From Erythrobacter sp. (lineage in GTDB: Bacteria > Pseudomonadota > Alphaproteobacteria > Sphingomonadales > Sphingomonadaceae): DNA of 64,000 nt. Every line of letters begins with the position of its first letter. Positions within the stretch are counted from its first letter, which is position 1. The DNA lies in NCBI GenBank assembly GCA_024642565.1, contig JAHEAV010000002.1:123317-187316 (forward strand). The letters run 5' to 3'. The notes under the pieces were generated by a model, which saw only the letters and a list, made by a program, of their open reading frames with translations, was not told the origin of the DNA and searched no databases. Below, piece by piece: positions 46,926-55,718 of the stretch. The position numbers were made by a program, and so were the translations under genes.

Positions 46926-47477
46926 CTAAAGATAGGCCACCATCAGGCTGAAACTGCCTTCGTAAATGCCATCAAGCTGACTGCCAGCCACGTTCAGTGT
47001 GCCGCCGGTGTAGATTTCCTGATCGGCGGTAATGGCCCGTAATCCGATCGGGAGGCCAAACACGAAAGTGCCAACCAGGCCGGTTCCGCCGCGATGGATA
47101 AGAGCGGCGGTCATGGTCTCGCTACCACCATTGCGGGTCAACACTACGCTGGGATCGCCGGCAAGGATCATGATTGTGCCGACAGGGGCCTTGACCGTGA
47201 AGCGGGCGCGGGTCTGGTCGGTGCCAACAATGGCGACCTGCCCAATGGTGGTGACCACCCCATTGTTCGCATCCAGGTTGACCGACCCGCCCAGGCCCGT
47301 TGGGATGATCCGCCCGAACTGGAGCGGTTCCACGTTTTGCAATTGAAACCCGTCCAGCACCACGGCAGCCGAATCGGCATTGGCCGTATCACTGGCCCAT
47401 GCAGGAGAGGCAAACAGCAGGAGCGCCGGAGCAGCAATAGCTCTCAAAGACGCCGAAAGTCTCGAATTGAAATTCAC
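46926..47477 (-). CDS. DUF4402 secreted protein, copy B
   Basis: A 183-residue protein with a signal peptide (about 1-28, ending AWA) and one DUF4402 domain: LQNVEPLQFGRIIP near the start, FTVKAPVGT in the centre, and a C-terminal GTLNVAGSQLDGIYEGSFSLMVAYL, the usual pilin-like closing strands. Such proteins are exported and may assemble as surface or pilus-like subunits, but function is unproven. A related protein is encoded 415 bases upstream on the same strand. Confidence 0.85.
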   Translation of the reverse strand: MNFNSRLSASLRAIAAPALLLFASPAWASDTANADSAAVVLDGFQLQNVEPLQFGRIIPTGLGGSVNLDANNGVVTTIGQVAIVGTDQTRARFTVKAPVGTIMILAGDPSVVLTRNGGSETMTAALIHRGGTGLVGTFVFGLPIGLRAITADQEIYTGGTLNVAGSQLDGIYEGSFSLMVAYL

Positions 47478-47581
47478 CGTTATCCCCCCGGTTGAAGAAC
47501 AACAATCGCAGAGGAAATGGAATTTTTGGTGTCAGATCGTGGTCAACCGGTTGGGTTAATTTCGCCTTATCCAGCCCCGGC

Positions 47582-47815
47582 TTAGATGTCCGGCAAGGCG
47601 GCCTGGTCGGCGCCGTCTGCCGGCCCGCCAGAAAGCACGAAGCGCCGGTCGCAATAACCGCAATCGACATAGCCGTGTTCGTCAATTTCCAGCCAAACCC
47701 GCGGATGACCCAGCGCCGCAGGGCGGAAGCCGTCACCCCCGCGAATCGCACTGGCCCCGTCACAGCTGACACGGTTGTGTTGGACTTGAATGGTTTCCGG
47801 TGGCGGGATCATCAT
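47582..47815 (-). CDS. Zinc-finger CHCC (NDUFS6-like) domain protein
   Basis: A 77-residue protein starting [17 protein letters not shown], then [24 protein letters not shown] gives the C-H-C-C zinc-binding pattern of the zf-CHCC family, related to the complex I accessory subunit NDUFS6. It is cytosolic. The longer open frame upstream has no support. Its place between two DUF4402 secretory genes is probably coincidental. nuo genes are not in the window. Confidence 0.82.
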   Translation of the reverse strand: MMIPPPETIQVQHNRVSCDGASAIRGGDGFRPAALGHPRVWLEIDEHGYVDCGYCDRRFVLSGGPADGADQAALPDI

Positions 47816-47891
47816 GGATTGGGCGATTAGTGGGTGAAGCCGCGATGTGCAAGCGGACCGATGCCAGCCGCCATGCTTGGCAGGCGCGCCA

Positions 47892-48473
47892 TCAATCGTA
47901 ATTGATATCGATCTGGAATGTCCCGGTGTAAACGCCGGGTGCCTGGTTCGCACCCACATTCAGGATTCCCGCCAGCCGGAACGTGAAAAAGCCGGTCGGT
48001 GAAGTGATACGATATCGGCTGAAGCCGGATGTCGCCTGGACCAAAGTCAGCTGAGGGCTCCCATCCAGAACCAATTGCGTAATCCGCATATTTGCGCCCG
48101 GTCCGGTCAGGACGATTCGGTTCGCGTTCGGCTTCTTGATGCGCACAATCTGGTTGTTGCTGCCTTTACCGATAAATTCGGCGGGCCTGCAGTCCTGCAC
48201 ATGGATCAGTCCGGCAGAAGGGGTGCAGGTGGGTGTCGCGGTGGCGGTCATATTTACCGTGCCCGCTGCGGTGCCGATGATCACGCCGAAATCGAGATTC
48301 CTGGTTTCGATGATCGACAATTCACGCACCAGAACCACGCGCCCGTCGACAGCCGTCTGCGCGTGCGCCGGGGCTGCCAGCATGGCGCTGCACACAACCC
48401 CGAGGCCCAATGCGGAGAGGTGCATAAGGGCGCCTCGAATCGAGCGGGGAATAGATAGTTCTGATCTCATCAT
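47892..48473 (-). CDS. DUF4402 secreted protein, copy A
   Basis: A 193-residue protein with a long signal peptide (about 1-39, ending APAHA) and a DUF4402 domain: [21 protein letters not shown], a Cys pair (PTCTPSAG and QDCRPAEF) and a closing [27 protein letters not shown]. The cysteine pair is absent from copy B. ATGATG at 48473 follows GGATC; an internal MHLSALG start is also possible. It is divergent from the ABC ATPase gene. Confidence 0.83.
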   Translation of the reverse strand: MMRSELSIPRSIRGALMHLSALGLGVVCSAMLAAPAHAQTAVDGRVVLVRELSIIETRNLDFGVIIGTAAGTVNMTATATPTCTPSAGLIHVQDCRPAEFIGKGSNNQIVRIKKPNANRIVLTGPGANMRITQLVLDGSPQLTLVQATSGFSRYRITSPTGFFTFRLAGILNVGANQAPGVYTGTFQIDINYD

Positions 48474-48594
48474 GCGATCCTTAGCGCCGATAAGGTAAAC
48501 GGTGCCGCAGATTTCATGGTTAATGGCGTCGTAACGATACGAATTATCCAAAACCACTTTACGCAGGGTGCCTGCCCCCCCTACTTGCCGTGTC

Positions 48595-49545
48595 ATGACC
48601 AGCCAGATTGATCAGCCGCCCGCAATCGCCATTCGCGACCTCGTAAAACGTTATGCCGGGATCAAGGGCGAACCCGGTAAACTGGCACTGAAAGGCGTCA
48701 GCTTTGATGTGCCCCAAGGGGGGATTTTCGGTTTGCTGGGGCCAAATGGCGCGGGCAAGTCGACCTTGATAAATATCCTTGCCGGCCTTGTAACCAAAAC
48801 CAGCGGCAATGCGGAAATCTGGGGCTTCGATATTGATGCCAATACCAGAAATGCGAAGCGTTCGATTGGCATTGTGCCCCAGGAAATCGTGTTCGACCCG
48901 TTCTTTACGCCTTACGAAGTGCTGGAAAATCAGGCGGGTTTCTACGGTATTGCGAAATCGCTGCGCCGGTCAGAGGCACTGCTGGCGGCAGTCCATCTTG
49001 CGGACAAGCGCGATGCCTATGCGCGCACATTGTCCGGCGGGATGAAGCGGCGGTTGCTGATCGCCAAGGCGATGGTGCACAGCCCGCCGATTCTGGTGCT
49101 GGATGAACCGACAGCCGGCGTGGATGTGGAATTGCGCCGCTTGCTGTGGGAACTGGTGACCCAGCTGAACGATGACGGGGTAACGGTGGTCCTGACCACC
49201 CATTATCTCGAAGAAGCGGAGCAATTGTGCGACCGAATTGCTATCATCAATCATGGCGAGCTGATCGCCAACAAGCCCACCCGCGAAATGGTCGACATGG
49301 CACGGGAGAAAATCGTTGCAGTGACGGTAGACAGTGATCTTGCGGTTGCGCCGGTGCACGAAGCCTTCATCAAGACGGAACTGTCCGGCCCGCGCGGGGT
49401 TGAGGTAACTTACGACAAGGATAATCTTTCAGCCGGGCAAGTGCTGGCAATACTTCAGGAACAGGGTCTTGCGATCCAGGATGTAACGACGCGTGAGGCC
49501 GATCTGGAAGATGTGTTTGTATCCCTGACCAGCGCGGGCGCTTAA
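48595..49545 (+). CDS. ABC-2-type transporter ATPase without an adjacent permease
   Basis: A 316-residue ATPase of the DrrA/NatA/CcmA-like group. Walker A is GPNGAGKST (49-57), signature LSGGMKRRL, Walker B LVLDEPTAGVD and the switch TTHYLEEAEQL. A C-terminal 80-residue domain follows, as in exporters working with ABC-2 permeases. No permease gene is next to it (nadB follows), so its membrane partner must be elsewhere. The substrate is unknown. Confidence 0.9.
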   Translation: MTSQIDQPPAIAIRDLVKRYAGIKGEPGKLALKGVSFDVPQGGIFGLLGPNGAGKSTLINILAGLVTKTSGNAEIWGFDIDANTRNAKRSIGIVPQEIVFDPFFTPYEVLENQAGFYGIAKSLRRSEALLAAVHLADKRDAYARTLSGGMKRRLLIAKAMVHSPPILVLDEPTAGVDVELRRLLWELVTQLNDDGVTVVLTTHYLEEAEQLCDRIAIINHGELIANKPTREMVDMAREKIVAVTVDSDLAVAPVHEAFIKTELSGPRGVEVTYDKDNLSAGQVLAILQEQGLAIQDVTTREADLEDVFVSLTSAGA

Positions 49546-49597
49546 GTGCGGGGAATAAACGTCAGGCGTTCATACAGCTGGCCTGGCACGAACGGAG

Positions 49598-51187
49598 ATG
49601 TGGGTGGCCAAACAACATGACGTTCTGATCATCGGTTCCGGCGCGGCAGGCTTGACCGCAGCGCTCGCTCTTGCCGAAACCAAGAAGGTGCTGGTCCTGG
49701 CCAAGGGTTCGCTGACCGGCGGCAGTACCGCATGGGCGCAGGGGGGGATCGCCGCTGTTCTCGATGCGGGCGATACGTTCGAGAATCACATTCGCGATAC
49801 GATGCGTGCGGGTGCTGGCCTGAACCGGTTGGAGACTGTCGAATATGTGATCGAGCGTGCGCCGCATTCGATCCGGCGATTGGTTGAACTGGGCGTACCC
49901 TTCAACGAAGATGGCGCGGACTTGCACCTCACCCGCGAAGGCGGGCATTCGCATCGCCGCATCGTGCATGTTAATGATGCAACGGGCTGGGCGGTGCAGG
50001 AAGCTTTGCTGAATGCAGCAGAAGCCAATCCCAATATTACCCTGCTGCCCGGGCGTAGCTGCGTGGATCTGATCACGGGCCGGCATGAAGCGCGATATTC
50101 CGGTTCGGGCCGCGTCTGGGGCGTCTATGCGCTGGACGAAGCGAGCGGAAAGGTGGAGGCGCATACGGCCAATGCCACGATCATGGCCGCTGGTGGTGCA
50201 GGGCGGGTCTATCAATTTTCTACCGCGCCGCGTGGTGCCACCGGAGACGGGATTGCGATGGCGTGGCGCGCCGGCGCCCGTGTTTCCAACATGGAGATGA
50301 TGCAGTTCCACCCGACCTGCCTGTATAATCTCGAGGTCAAGAATTTCCTCATTACCGAGGCGGTGCGGGGCGAAGGCGGGCGGCTGCTCCATCCGGAAAC
50401 TGGCCACCGTTTCATGGCGGATTACGACCCTGAACGCATGGAACTGGCCCCGCGTGATGTGGTTGCCCGCGCGATCGACGATCAGATCAAGCGTTATGGC
50501 CTCGATTTTGTCCATCTGGATATCAGCCATCAGCCCGCGGAATTCGTAAAAGGCCATTTTCCGACAATCTATGACAAATTGATGGGCCTTGGCATCGATA
50601 TGACCAAAGGTCCGATTCCGGTCGTGCCCGCGCAGCATTACACCTGTGGCGGAATTTTGATCGACCTTGCAGGCCGGACCGATTTGCCCGGCCTTTATGC
50701 AGCCGGCGAATGCACCGAAAGCGGATTGCACGGCGCAAACCGTCTGGCATCCAATTCCCTGCTCGAATGTTTCGTTTTCGGCGAAGCGGCAGCGGCCGAT
50801 ATTCTGGCCCGCTGGGAAGAACTTGATCCGCCGCCCGCAATCAACCCGTGGGATGAAAGCCGGGTTACGGATTCGGATGAAGAGGTCATAATAAAGCAGA
50901 ACTGGACGGAAATACGCCGCTTCATGTGGAACTATGTCGGCATTGTCCGCACCACCAAGCGGCTGGAGCGGGCGGCCCATCGCATCCGGCTGCTGAACGA
51001 TGAGGTTGCCGACTATTACGGCCATTTTCGCGTAACCACCGATCTCATTGAATTGCGCAATCTGTTGCAGGCTGCGGAACTGATCGTGACGTCGGCCCTC
51101 GCCCGGCACGAAAGCCGCGGATTGCATTTCACGCTGGATTATCCCGGTACGGATTCCCTGGCGCGGGACACGGTTCTGGTCCCCTGA
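49598..51187 (+). CDS. nadB: L-aspartate oxidase
   Basis: A 529-residue flavoprotein that oxidises aspartate to iminoaspartate, the first step of NAD synthesis. FAD-binding GSGAAG at 13-18, GSTAWAQGGIAA, the HRRIVHV substrate loop and the fumarate-reductase/NadB block HGANRLASNSLLECFVFG are present. The Arg expected in the active site lies in the HEARYSG to AHTAN region. The ATG has GGAG directly before it; the in-frame GTG at 49604 has better spacing and may be the real start. nadA and nadC are not in the window. Confidence 0.95.
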   Translation: MWVAKQHDVLIIGSGAAGLTAALALAETKKVLVLAKGSLTGGSTAWAQGGIAAVLDAGDTFENHIRDTMRAGAGLNRLETVEYVIERAPHSIRRLVELGVPFNEDGADLHLTREGGHSHRRIVHVNDATGWAVQEALLNAAEANPNITLLPGRSCVDLITGRHEARYSGSGRVWGVYALDEASGKVEAHTANATIMAAGGAGRVYQFSTAPRGATGDGIAMAWRAGARVSNMEMMQFHPTCLYNLEVKNFLITEAVRGEGGRLLHPETGHRFMADYDPERMELAPRDVVARAIDDQIKRYGLDFVHLDISHQPAEFVKGHFPTIYDKLMGLGIDMTKGPIPVVPAQHYTCGGILIDLAGRTDLPGLYAAGECTESGLHGANRLASNSLLECFVFGEAAAADILARWEELDPPPAINPWDESRVTDSDEEVIIKQNWTEIRRFMWNYVGIVRTTKRLERAAHRIRLLNDEVADYYGHFRVTTDLIELRNLLQAAELIVTSALARHESRGLHFTLDYPGTDSLARDTVLVP

Positions 51188-51272
51188 GTTGACGCGCCGC
51201 TGACCCACGGTTAGCCCATGTGGCAATTGGGGAACGGGCCAGTTTCGCCAGATTGCTGAGGATCGCTGCTGC

Positions 51273-52160
51273 ATGCCGCAAATTACCGCCAACAATATTA
51301 CCATCGAATATGAATCCTATGGTGATGATGCCCACCCGGCCATTTTGCTGGTCATGGGTCTGGGGGCCCAGCTTATCTTGTGGCCGATGGAATTGGTCGA
51401 TGCGCTTGTGGCGCGGGGCTTTCGGGTCATCCGCTATGACAATCGCGATATCGGGTTGAGCCAGAAATTCGACCAGGCGCGTGCACCAGGCATTGTGCGG
51501 CAAGTGTTGCTGCAGCGGCTCGGCTTCAACCCGCGCGTGCCCTATTCAATTGCCGATATGGCTGCGGATGGGGCCGGGCTGCTTGATGCGCTCGGGATCA
51601 GCAAGGCGCATATTGTCGGCGCGAGTATGGGCGGGATGATAACCCAGCACTTTGGTTTCTCGCATTCGGAAAAGGTCCTTTCCCTGACCTCGATCATGTC
51701 AACAACGGGCAACCGCAAATTGCCGCCCGCGCAGAAGGAAGCCGCTTCGGTGCTGACAAAACGTCCGGCATCGTTCGATGAATCGGTGTTGGTGGCCCAC
51801 GGCATCAAGATCGCCCGCACCATCGGCAGCCCTTCCTTTCAGGCGGATGAGGATGTGCTTCGTGAAAAGGTTACAATGGGTGTGCGGCGCAGTTTTTATC
51901 CGGCTGGCCTGCCGCGCCAACTCGCCGCGATTATCGCGGATGGATGCCGCCGCGAACGTCTAGGGCAAATCACCGCGCCCACCCTGGTAATCCACGGGGA
52001 CTCCGATCCGTTGATTCCGGTTGAAGGCGGCCAGGATACGGCCGCGCATATCCCCGGTGCTGTTTTGAAAATATTCCCCGGAATGGGTCACGATTTGCCG
52101 CAGCAATTGGTAGAACCGATGGCCAATGCCATTGCCGAACATGCTGGCCGAAAGGGCTGA
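51273..52160 (+). CDS. Alpha/beta-fold hydrolase
   Basis: A 295-residue hydrolase. The nucleophile elbow is GASMGGM with S118; the acid is probably Asp in HGDSDPLIP and the base His in FPGMGHDLP. VMGLGAQLILWP near the N-terminus forms the oxyanion region, and YDNRDIGLSQ is common in esterase- and epoxide-hydrolase-like members. No signal peptide is present. The substrate is unknown. It follows nadB by 85 bases. Confidence 0.88.
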   Translation: MPQITANNITIEYESYGDDAHPAILLVMGLGAQLILWPMELVDALVARGFRVIRYDNRDIGLSQKFDQARAPGIVRQVLLQRLGFNPRVPYSIADMAADGAGLLDALGISKAHIVGASMGGMITQHFGFSHSEKVLSLTSIMSTTGNRKLPPAQKEAASVLTKRPASFDESVLVAHGIKIARTIGSPSFQADEDVLREKVTMGVRRSFYPAGLPRQLAAIIADGCRRERLGQITAPTLVIHGDSDPLIPVEGGQDTAAHIPGAVLKIFPGMGHDLPQQLVEPMANAIAEHAGRKG

Positions 52161-52478
52161 TCCGGCGAAAACAGGTCACCTTTGACCAAGCACAGCGGCG
52201 AAGGCTTTCACCAGCCGCCTGATCGCGCGAATCACAGGCCCGTACACCCCTCTTTTCTGCAAAGCTGGAGGCATTGCGCCTTACCAAAAATGTCCCGATC
52301 CGATTCGATTGATTCAAAGCCCTGAAACGCAGTTTTCCCGCAATATATTTTTTCACGGATTCATTTTTGGGCTTGCGCAAGCCGCCACTCAAGCATTTCC
52401 GGCGCGTCGCGGCGTCATACAGGCATAAGACACCGGCCCTAGCATTCGGGTCAGTATGCTTAATTCGTATTTACCCTC

Positions 52479-52541
52479 TTGCGTGAAGTCCTCTCCTGAT
52501 TCACTATCTAGTGGTTGGTTACGGGGGGGCACCTACTAGAC
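52479..52541 (+). promoter_or_regulatory. Candidate nrdA promoter with palindromic operator
   Basis: TTGCGT (52479-52484), a 17-base spacer and CACTAT (52502-52507) form a plausible promoter. The -10 is the left half of the palindrome CACTATCTAGTG (52502-52513), and a similar box CACCTACTAGAC starts 28 bases later (52530). Paired palindromes over an nrd promoter recall NrdR boxes, but these are two bases shorter than the usual 14-base core, so the assignment is tentative. Confidence 0.35.
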
Positions 52542-52684
52542 CTTGTTAATTCCTATGACCGCGCCTGAACGCGGCCGGGTGTCGATTCGGGCCGTTGAAT
52601 GGGCGGGTTGATACGGAACGAAACGGGCTTGTGGGTACATGCGGGGATAAGTTTTTGCCCGCTGGCCCGGTTAAATTGCTAACA

Positions 52685-52701
52685 CGGTGGGGCACCCACC
52701 G
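52685..52701 (+). promoter_or_regulatory. Short perfect hairpin in the nrdA leader
   Basis: CGGTGGG and CCCACCG (52685-52691 and 52695-52701) pair perfectly around a 3-base loop, about 70 bases before the nrdA start. No U-run follows. It may be an mRNA structure in the leader. Confidence 0.35.
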
Positions 52702-52771
52702 ATTCGAACGGAAGTGGAACATCGTACCTACGGGCGCGTTGTTTGAATTGAGACGGGGACGGGGCAGACAC

Positions 52772-54823
52772 ATGGATTTCAAGAGTGGGGATGATGCAGC
52801 CATGGGGCTCGATCTGGATTTTGACACGGCGATCGAGGAGGCTCCTGCAGCACCGGCCACCCAACAGGAAAAGCGCGCATTAGAGATGGCCAAGGAAGAC
52901 AAGGGCAGTGATGAACTGGTGGCGGTAAAGGCGGCCGAAGCCATGGGCGCGGCTGTGGCCACTGCGCTGCAAAATTCCGCCGGTGCTGCGGCGGACAAGG
53001 CGGACACCAAGAAGGTGCGTGATCGCCGCTTCACTGTTGTTACGGACGAAAGCCGCGATGCGCTGCTGACTGATTTTGGCAAGGATACGCTGATTGACCG
53101 TTATCTGTTGCCGGGTGAAAATTTCCAGGATCTGTTCGCCCGCGTGGCCGATGCCTATGCCGATGATCAGGACCATGCCCAGCGGCTGTATGATTACATC
53201 TCAAAGTTGTGGTTCATGCCCGCCACTCCGGTTCTGTCCAATGGCGGCACCAGCCGCGGGCTGCCGATTTCCTGCTATCTGAATTCGGTCAGTGATAGCC
53301 TTGAAGGCATCGTCAACACCTGGAATGAAAATGTCTGGCTTGCCTCCAAAGGCGGCGGAATCGGCACTTATTGGGGTAATGTTCGCGGGATCGGGGAACC
53401 GGTTGGCCTGAATGGCAAGACCAGCGGCATCATCCCCTTCGTGCGGGTGATGGACAGCCTCACTCTGGCGATTTCGCAAGGCTCGCTTCGGCGCGGTTCG
53501 GCGGCCTGTTATCTCGACGTATCGCATCCGGAAATTGAGGAATTTCTGGAAATCCGCAAGGCATCGGGTGATTTCAACCGCAAGGCGCTCAACCTGCACC
53601 ACGGCGTGCTGCTGACGGACGATTTCATGGAAGCCGTGCGCGCTGGTGAGAAATTTGATCTCAAATCCCCCAAGACCGGCGAAGTGCGCGGCACGGTGGA
53701 TGCGCGCAGCCTGTTCCAGAAGCTGGTCGAAACCCGGCTGGCCACCGGCGAGCCCTACATTGTCTTTTCCGACACGGTGAACCGGATGATGCCCAAGCAT
53801 CACCGGGATCTGGGGCTCAAGGTTTCCACCTCCAACCTGTGCAGCGAAATCACGCTGCCCACGGGGATCGACCATCTCGGCAACGACCGTACGGCGGTGT
53901 GTTGCCTCAGCTCGCTCAACCTTGAAAAATGGGATGAGTGGAACACCGACAAAGTCTTTGTCGAAGATGTGATGCGCTTCCTCGACAATGTGCTGCAGGA
54001 TTATATCGACCGTGCGCCGGAAGAAATGGCGCGCGCGAAATACAGCGCGATGCGCGAACGATCTGTTGGCCTTGGTGTAATGGGCTTCCATTCCTTCCTC
54101 CAGATGAAGAACCTGCCGCTGGAAGGCAGCATGGCGAAGGTCTGGAACCTCAAGATGTTCAAGCACATCAGCGGCAAGGCGGAAGAAGCCTCCATGCTGC
54201 TCGCGCATGAACGCGGCCCATGCCCCGATGCGGAAGACATGGGCGCGATGGAACGGTTCAGCTGCAAGATGGCGATTGCGCCAACCGCATCGATCTCGAT
54301 CATCTGCGGCGGTACCAGTGCCTGCATTGAACCGATCCCGGCCAATATCTACACGCACAAGACGCTGTCCGGCAGTTTTGTGGTCAAGAACCCCTATCTG
54401 CAGAAACTGCTTGCTTCGAAGAGCAAGGATTCGACCAATGTGTGGAACACGATCCTGGAAAAGGGTGGCTCTGTCGCCCACCTCGATTTCCTCACTGCCG
54501 AAGAAAAGGCGGTTTACAAGACCAGCTTCGAAATCGACCAGCGTTACCTGCTCGAATATGCGGCCGACCGCGCGCCGTTCATCGATCAGGCGCAGAGCCT
54601 GAACCTGTTCATCCCGGCCGATGTCGACAAATGGGATTTGGCGATGCTGCATTTCCAGGCATGGGAAAAGGGCATCAAGTCGCTCTATTATCTGCGGTCA
54701 AAATCCGTCCAGCGCGCGGGTTTCGCTGGCGGGGTGGAAGCGGACAACACCTCCGAACTCGCCAAGATCGAACTGAATGCGGGCGAGCAGACCGATTATG
54801 AGGAATGCTTGAGTTGCCAGTAA
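52772..54823 (+). CDS. nrdA: Ribonucleoside-diphosphate reductase, class Ia alpha subunit
   Basis: A 683-residue catalytic subunit. Reducing and radical cysteines are intact: C168 in ISCYLNS, C357 in SNLCSEI, C377/C378 in AVCCLSS, and the shuttle pair C679/C682 at the terminus ECLSCQ. The first 80 residues are Ala/Glu/Lys-rich and lack the ATP-cone (no VxKRDG-type motif), so overall activity is probably not regulated by dATP through that domain. The start MDFKSGDDA follows a GGGG-rich segment. nrdB lies about 0.9 kb downstream, after two small membrane-protein genes. Confidence 0.95.
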   Translation: MDFKSGDDAAMGLDLDFDTAIEEAPAAPATQQEKRALEMAKEDKGSDELVAVKAAEAMGAAVATALQNSAGAAADKADTKKVRDRRFTVVTDESRDALLTDFGKDTLIDRYLLPGENFQDLFARVADAYADDQDHAQRLYDYISKLWFMPATPVLSNGGTSRGLPISCYLNSVSDSLEGIVNTWNENVWLASKGGGIGTYWGNVRGIGEPVGLNGKTSGIIPFVRVMDSLTLAISQGSLRRGSAACYLDVSHPEIEEFLEIRKASGDFNRKALNLHHGVLLTDDFMEAVRAGEKFDLKSPKTGEVRGTVDARSLFQKLVETRLATGEPYIVFSDTVNRMMPKHHRDLGLKVSTSNLCSEITLPTGIDHLGNDRTAVCCLSSLNLEKWDEWNTDKVFVEDVMRFLDNVLQDYIDRAPEEMARAKYSAMRERSVGLGVMGFHSFLQMKNLPLEGSMAKVWNLKMFKHISGKAEEASMLLAHERGPCPDAEDMGAMERFSCKMAIAPTASISIICGGTSACIEPIPANIYTHKTLSGSFVVKNPYLQKLLASKSKDSTNVWNTILEKGGSVAHLDFLTAEEKAVYKTSFEIDQRYLLEYAADRAPFIDQAQSLNLFIPADVDKWDLAMLHFQAWEKGIKSLYYLRSKSVQRAGFAGGVEADNTSELAKIELNAGEQTDYEECLSCQ

Positions 54824-55119
54824 ACCCGGCGGCCAAGGCGATTCGGGCGGGCGCGGCATTCGCTGCGCTCGCCCTTCTTGCGTCTTGCGCCTCCCAAATT
54901 CCTACCGCGGTCGAACATTCTGCGCAGGCACCCGGTTTCTGGCTGGGCCTATGGCACGGGTTCATCTTTCCCTTTGCGTGGATCGGATCGCTGTTTGATC
55001 CCGATATCGCGGTTTACGCGGTACCCAACCGTGGGGGTTGGTATGATTTCGGCTTTTTCCTGGGCATTACCGTGCTTGGCGGCGGGTCGTGGTTTTCATC
55101 GAAAAAGCGCCGCGACTGA
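54805..55119 (+). CDS. Small lipoprotein-like membrane protein between nrdA and nrdB
   Basis: A 104-residue protein. A lipobox-like LLASC (about residues 24-28) follows a basic N-terminus; a second hydrophobic helix (about 83-95) precedes a KKRRD tail. WLGLWHGFIFPFAWIGSLF between them is aromatic and partly membrane-seeking. The start lies inside nrdA and overlaps it by 19 bases. I recognise no named family. A role in ribonucleotide reduction is not implied by sequence. Confidence 0.7.
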   Translation: MLELPVNPAAKAIRAGAAFAALALLASCASQIPTAVEHSAQAPGFWLGLWHGFIFPFAWIGSLFDPDIAVYAVPNRGGWYDFGFFLGITVLGGGSWFSSKKRRD

Positions 55120-55176
55120 CTTGCACCGCGTCGATTATCAGATAATGCGAAGCAATTGCATTAAACGGAGTATCGC

Positions 55177-55566
55177 ATGCGGAAATGGCATCGCTGGTTG
55201 TCGGTATTTTTCGGCATCTTCCTGTTGTGGATTGCCGGCACCGGCTTGCTGAGCCAGGCGGCCGATCTGTGGCCCACTGCCGAACCGACCGCCGCGCAAG
55301 CTGCCGCGGCCGCTCCGCCAGCCGGTTTTGCCTGCCCCGATGGCTGGCGCTGCACCCCGCCGCGCAGCGAGGAAGGCTTTGCCGGTTTGAAGGGCTGGTT
55401 CCATCACCTCCATTCAGGTGAGGAATTCGGCCCTGTGGGCGTGGCTATCTCGATCCTGTCCGGCCTCGCGCTCGCATTTTTCACGATCTCGGGATTGTGG
55501 ATGTATGTCCGCATGTGGGGGGAACGCAAAAAGCGCGGAACCAAGGATCGCTGGTTCTGGAAATAA
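55177..55566 (+). CDS. PepSY-associated membrane protein
   Basis: A 129-residue protein with two membrane helices: residues 5-27 (WLSVFFGIFLLWIAGTGLLSQ) and about 87-112 (GVAISILSGLALAFFTISGLWMYVRMW). The opening RKWHRWLSVFFGIFLLW and closing segment match PepSY-associated TM proteins, often linked to iron or peptidase functions. A periplasmic loop holds two cysteines (ACPDGWRC). It follows the lipoprotein gene by 57 bases and precedes nrdB by about 150. Confidence 0.8.
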   Translation: MRKWHRWLSVFFGIFLLWIAGTGLLSQAADLWPTAEPTAAQAAAAAPPAGFACPDGWRCTPPRSEEGFAGLKGWFHHLHSGEEFGPVGVAISILSGLALAFFTISGLWMYVRMWGERKKRGTKDRWFWK

Positions 55567-55718
55567 GGCCTGTCCCGAACGGGCGCTGTTGAACGAGCTG
55601 CATTCAGACAAGCCCAGTTTTAATGTCTTATCCACGCCGAATCCTTTAAACTTGCCTTCGCTTTCCGGGCATGATTCTGTATGGTGGTTGTTCGCGCATA
55701 TTCCGCTGGAGACACTAC

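Larger units (their letters stand above)
52161..52771. other. 611-base gene-free region before nrdA
   Basis: No supported gene. The first part is unremarkable. From about 52440 it holds a candidate promoter with a palindrome over its -10 element and a 7-bp hairpin near 52690, both listed separately. An open frame runs from 52595 into nrdA, but its extra 59 codons resemble no RNR and were not used. The region is long for an alphaproteobacterial promoter, so an extended leader is possible. Confidence 0.6.

Noticed and set aside
49562..51304. A 580-codon minus-strand frame opposite nadB
   Set aside because: It is the mirror of a strongly biased gene; its translation is low-complexity and Arg/His-rich with no recognisable motif.
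52661..52720. TTCGAA flanked by CCG/CGG resembling a tRNA T-arm near 52700
   Set aside because: Only a 3-bp stem forms, and no acceptor or anticodon arm can be drawn around it.
52595..52771. N-terminal extension of NrdA by 59 codons
   Set aside because: The added sequence contains the leader hairpin and candidate operator surroundings and matches no RNR N-terminus; MDFKSGDDA is the better start.
53201..54652. A 483-codon minus-strand frame opposite nrdA
   Set aside because: No domain, and it lies completely within a conserved coding gene on the other strand.
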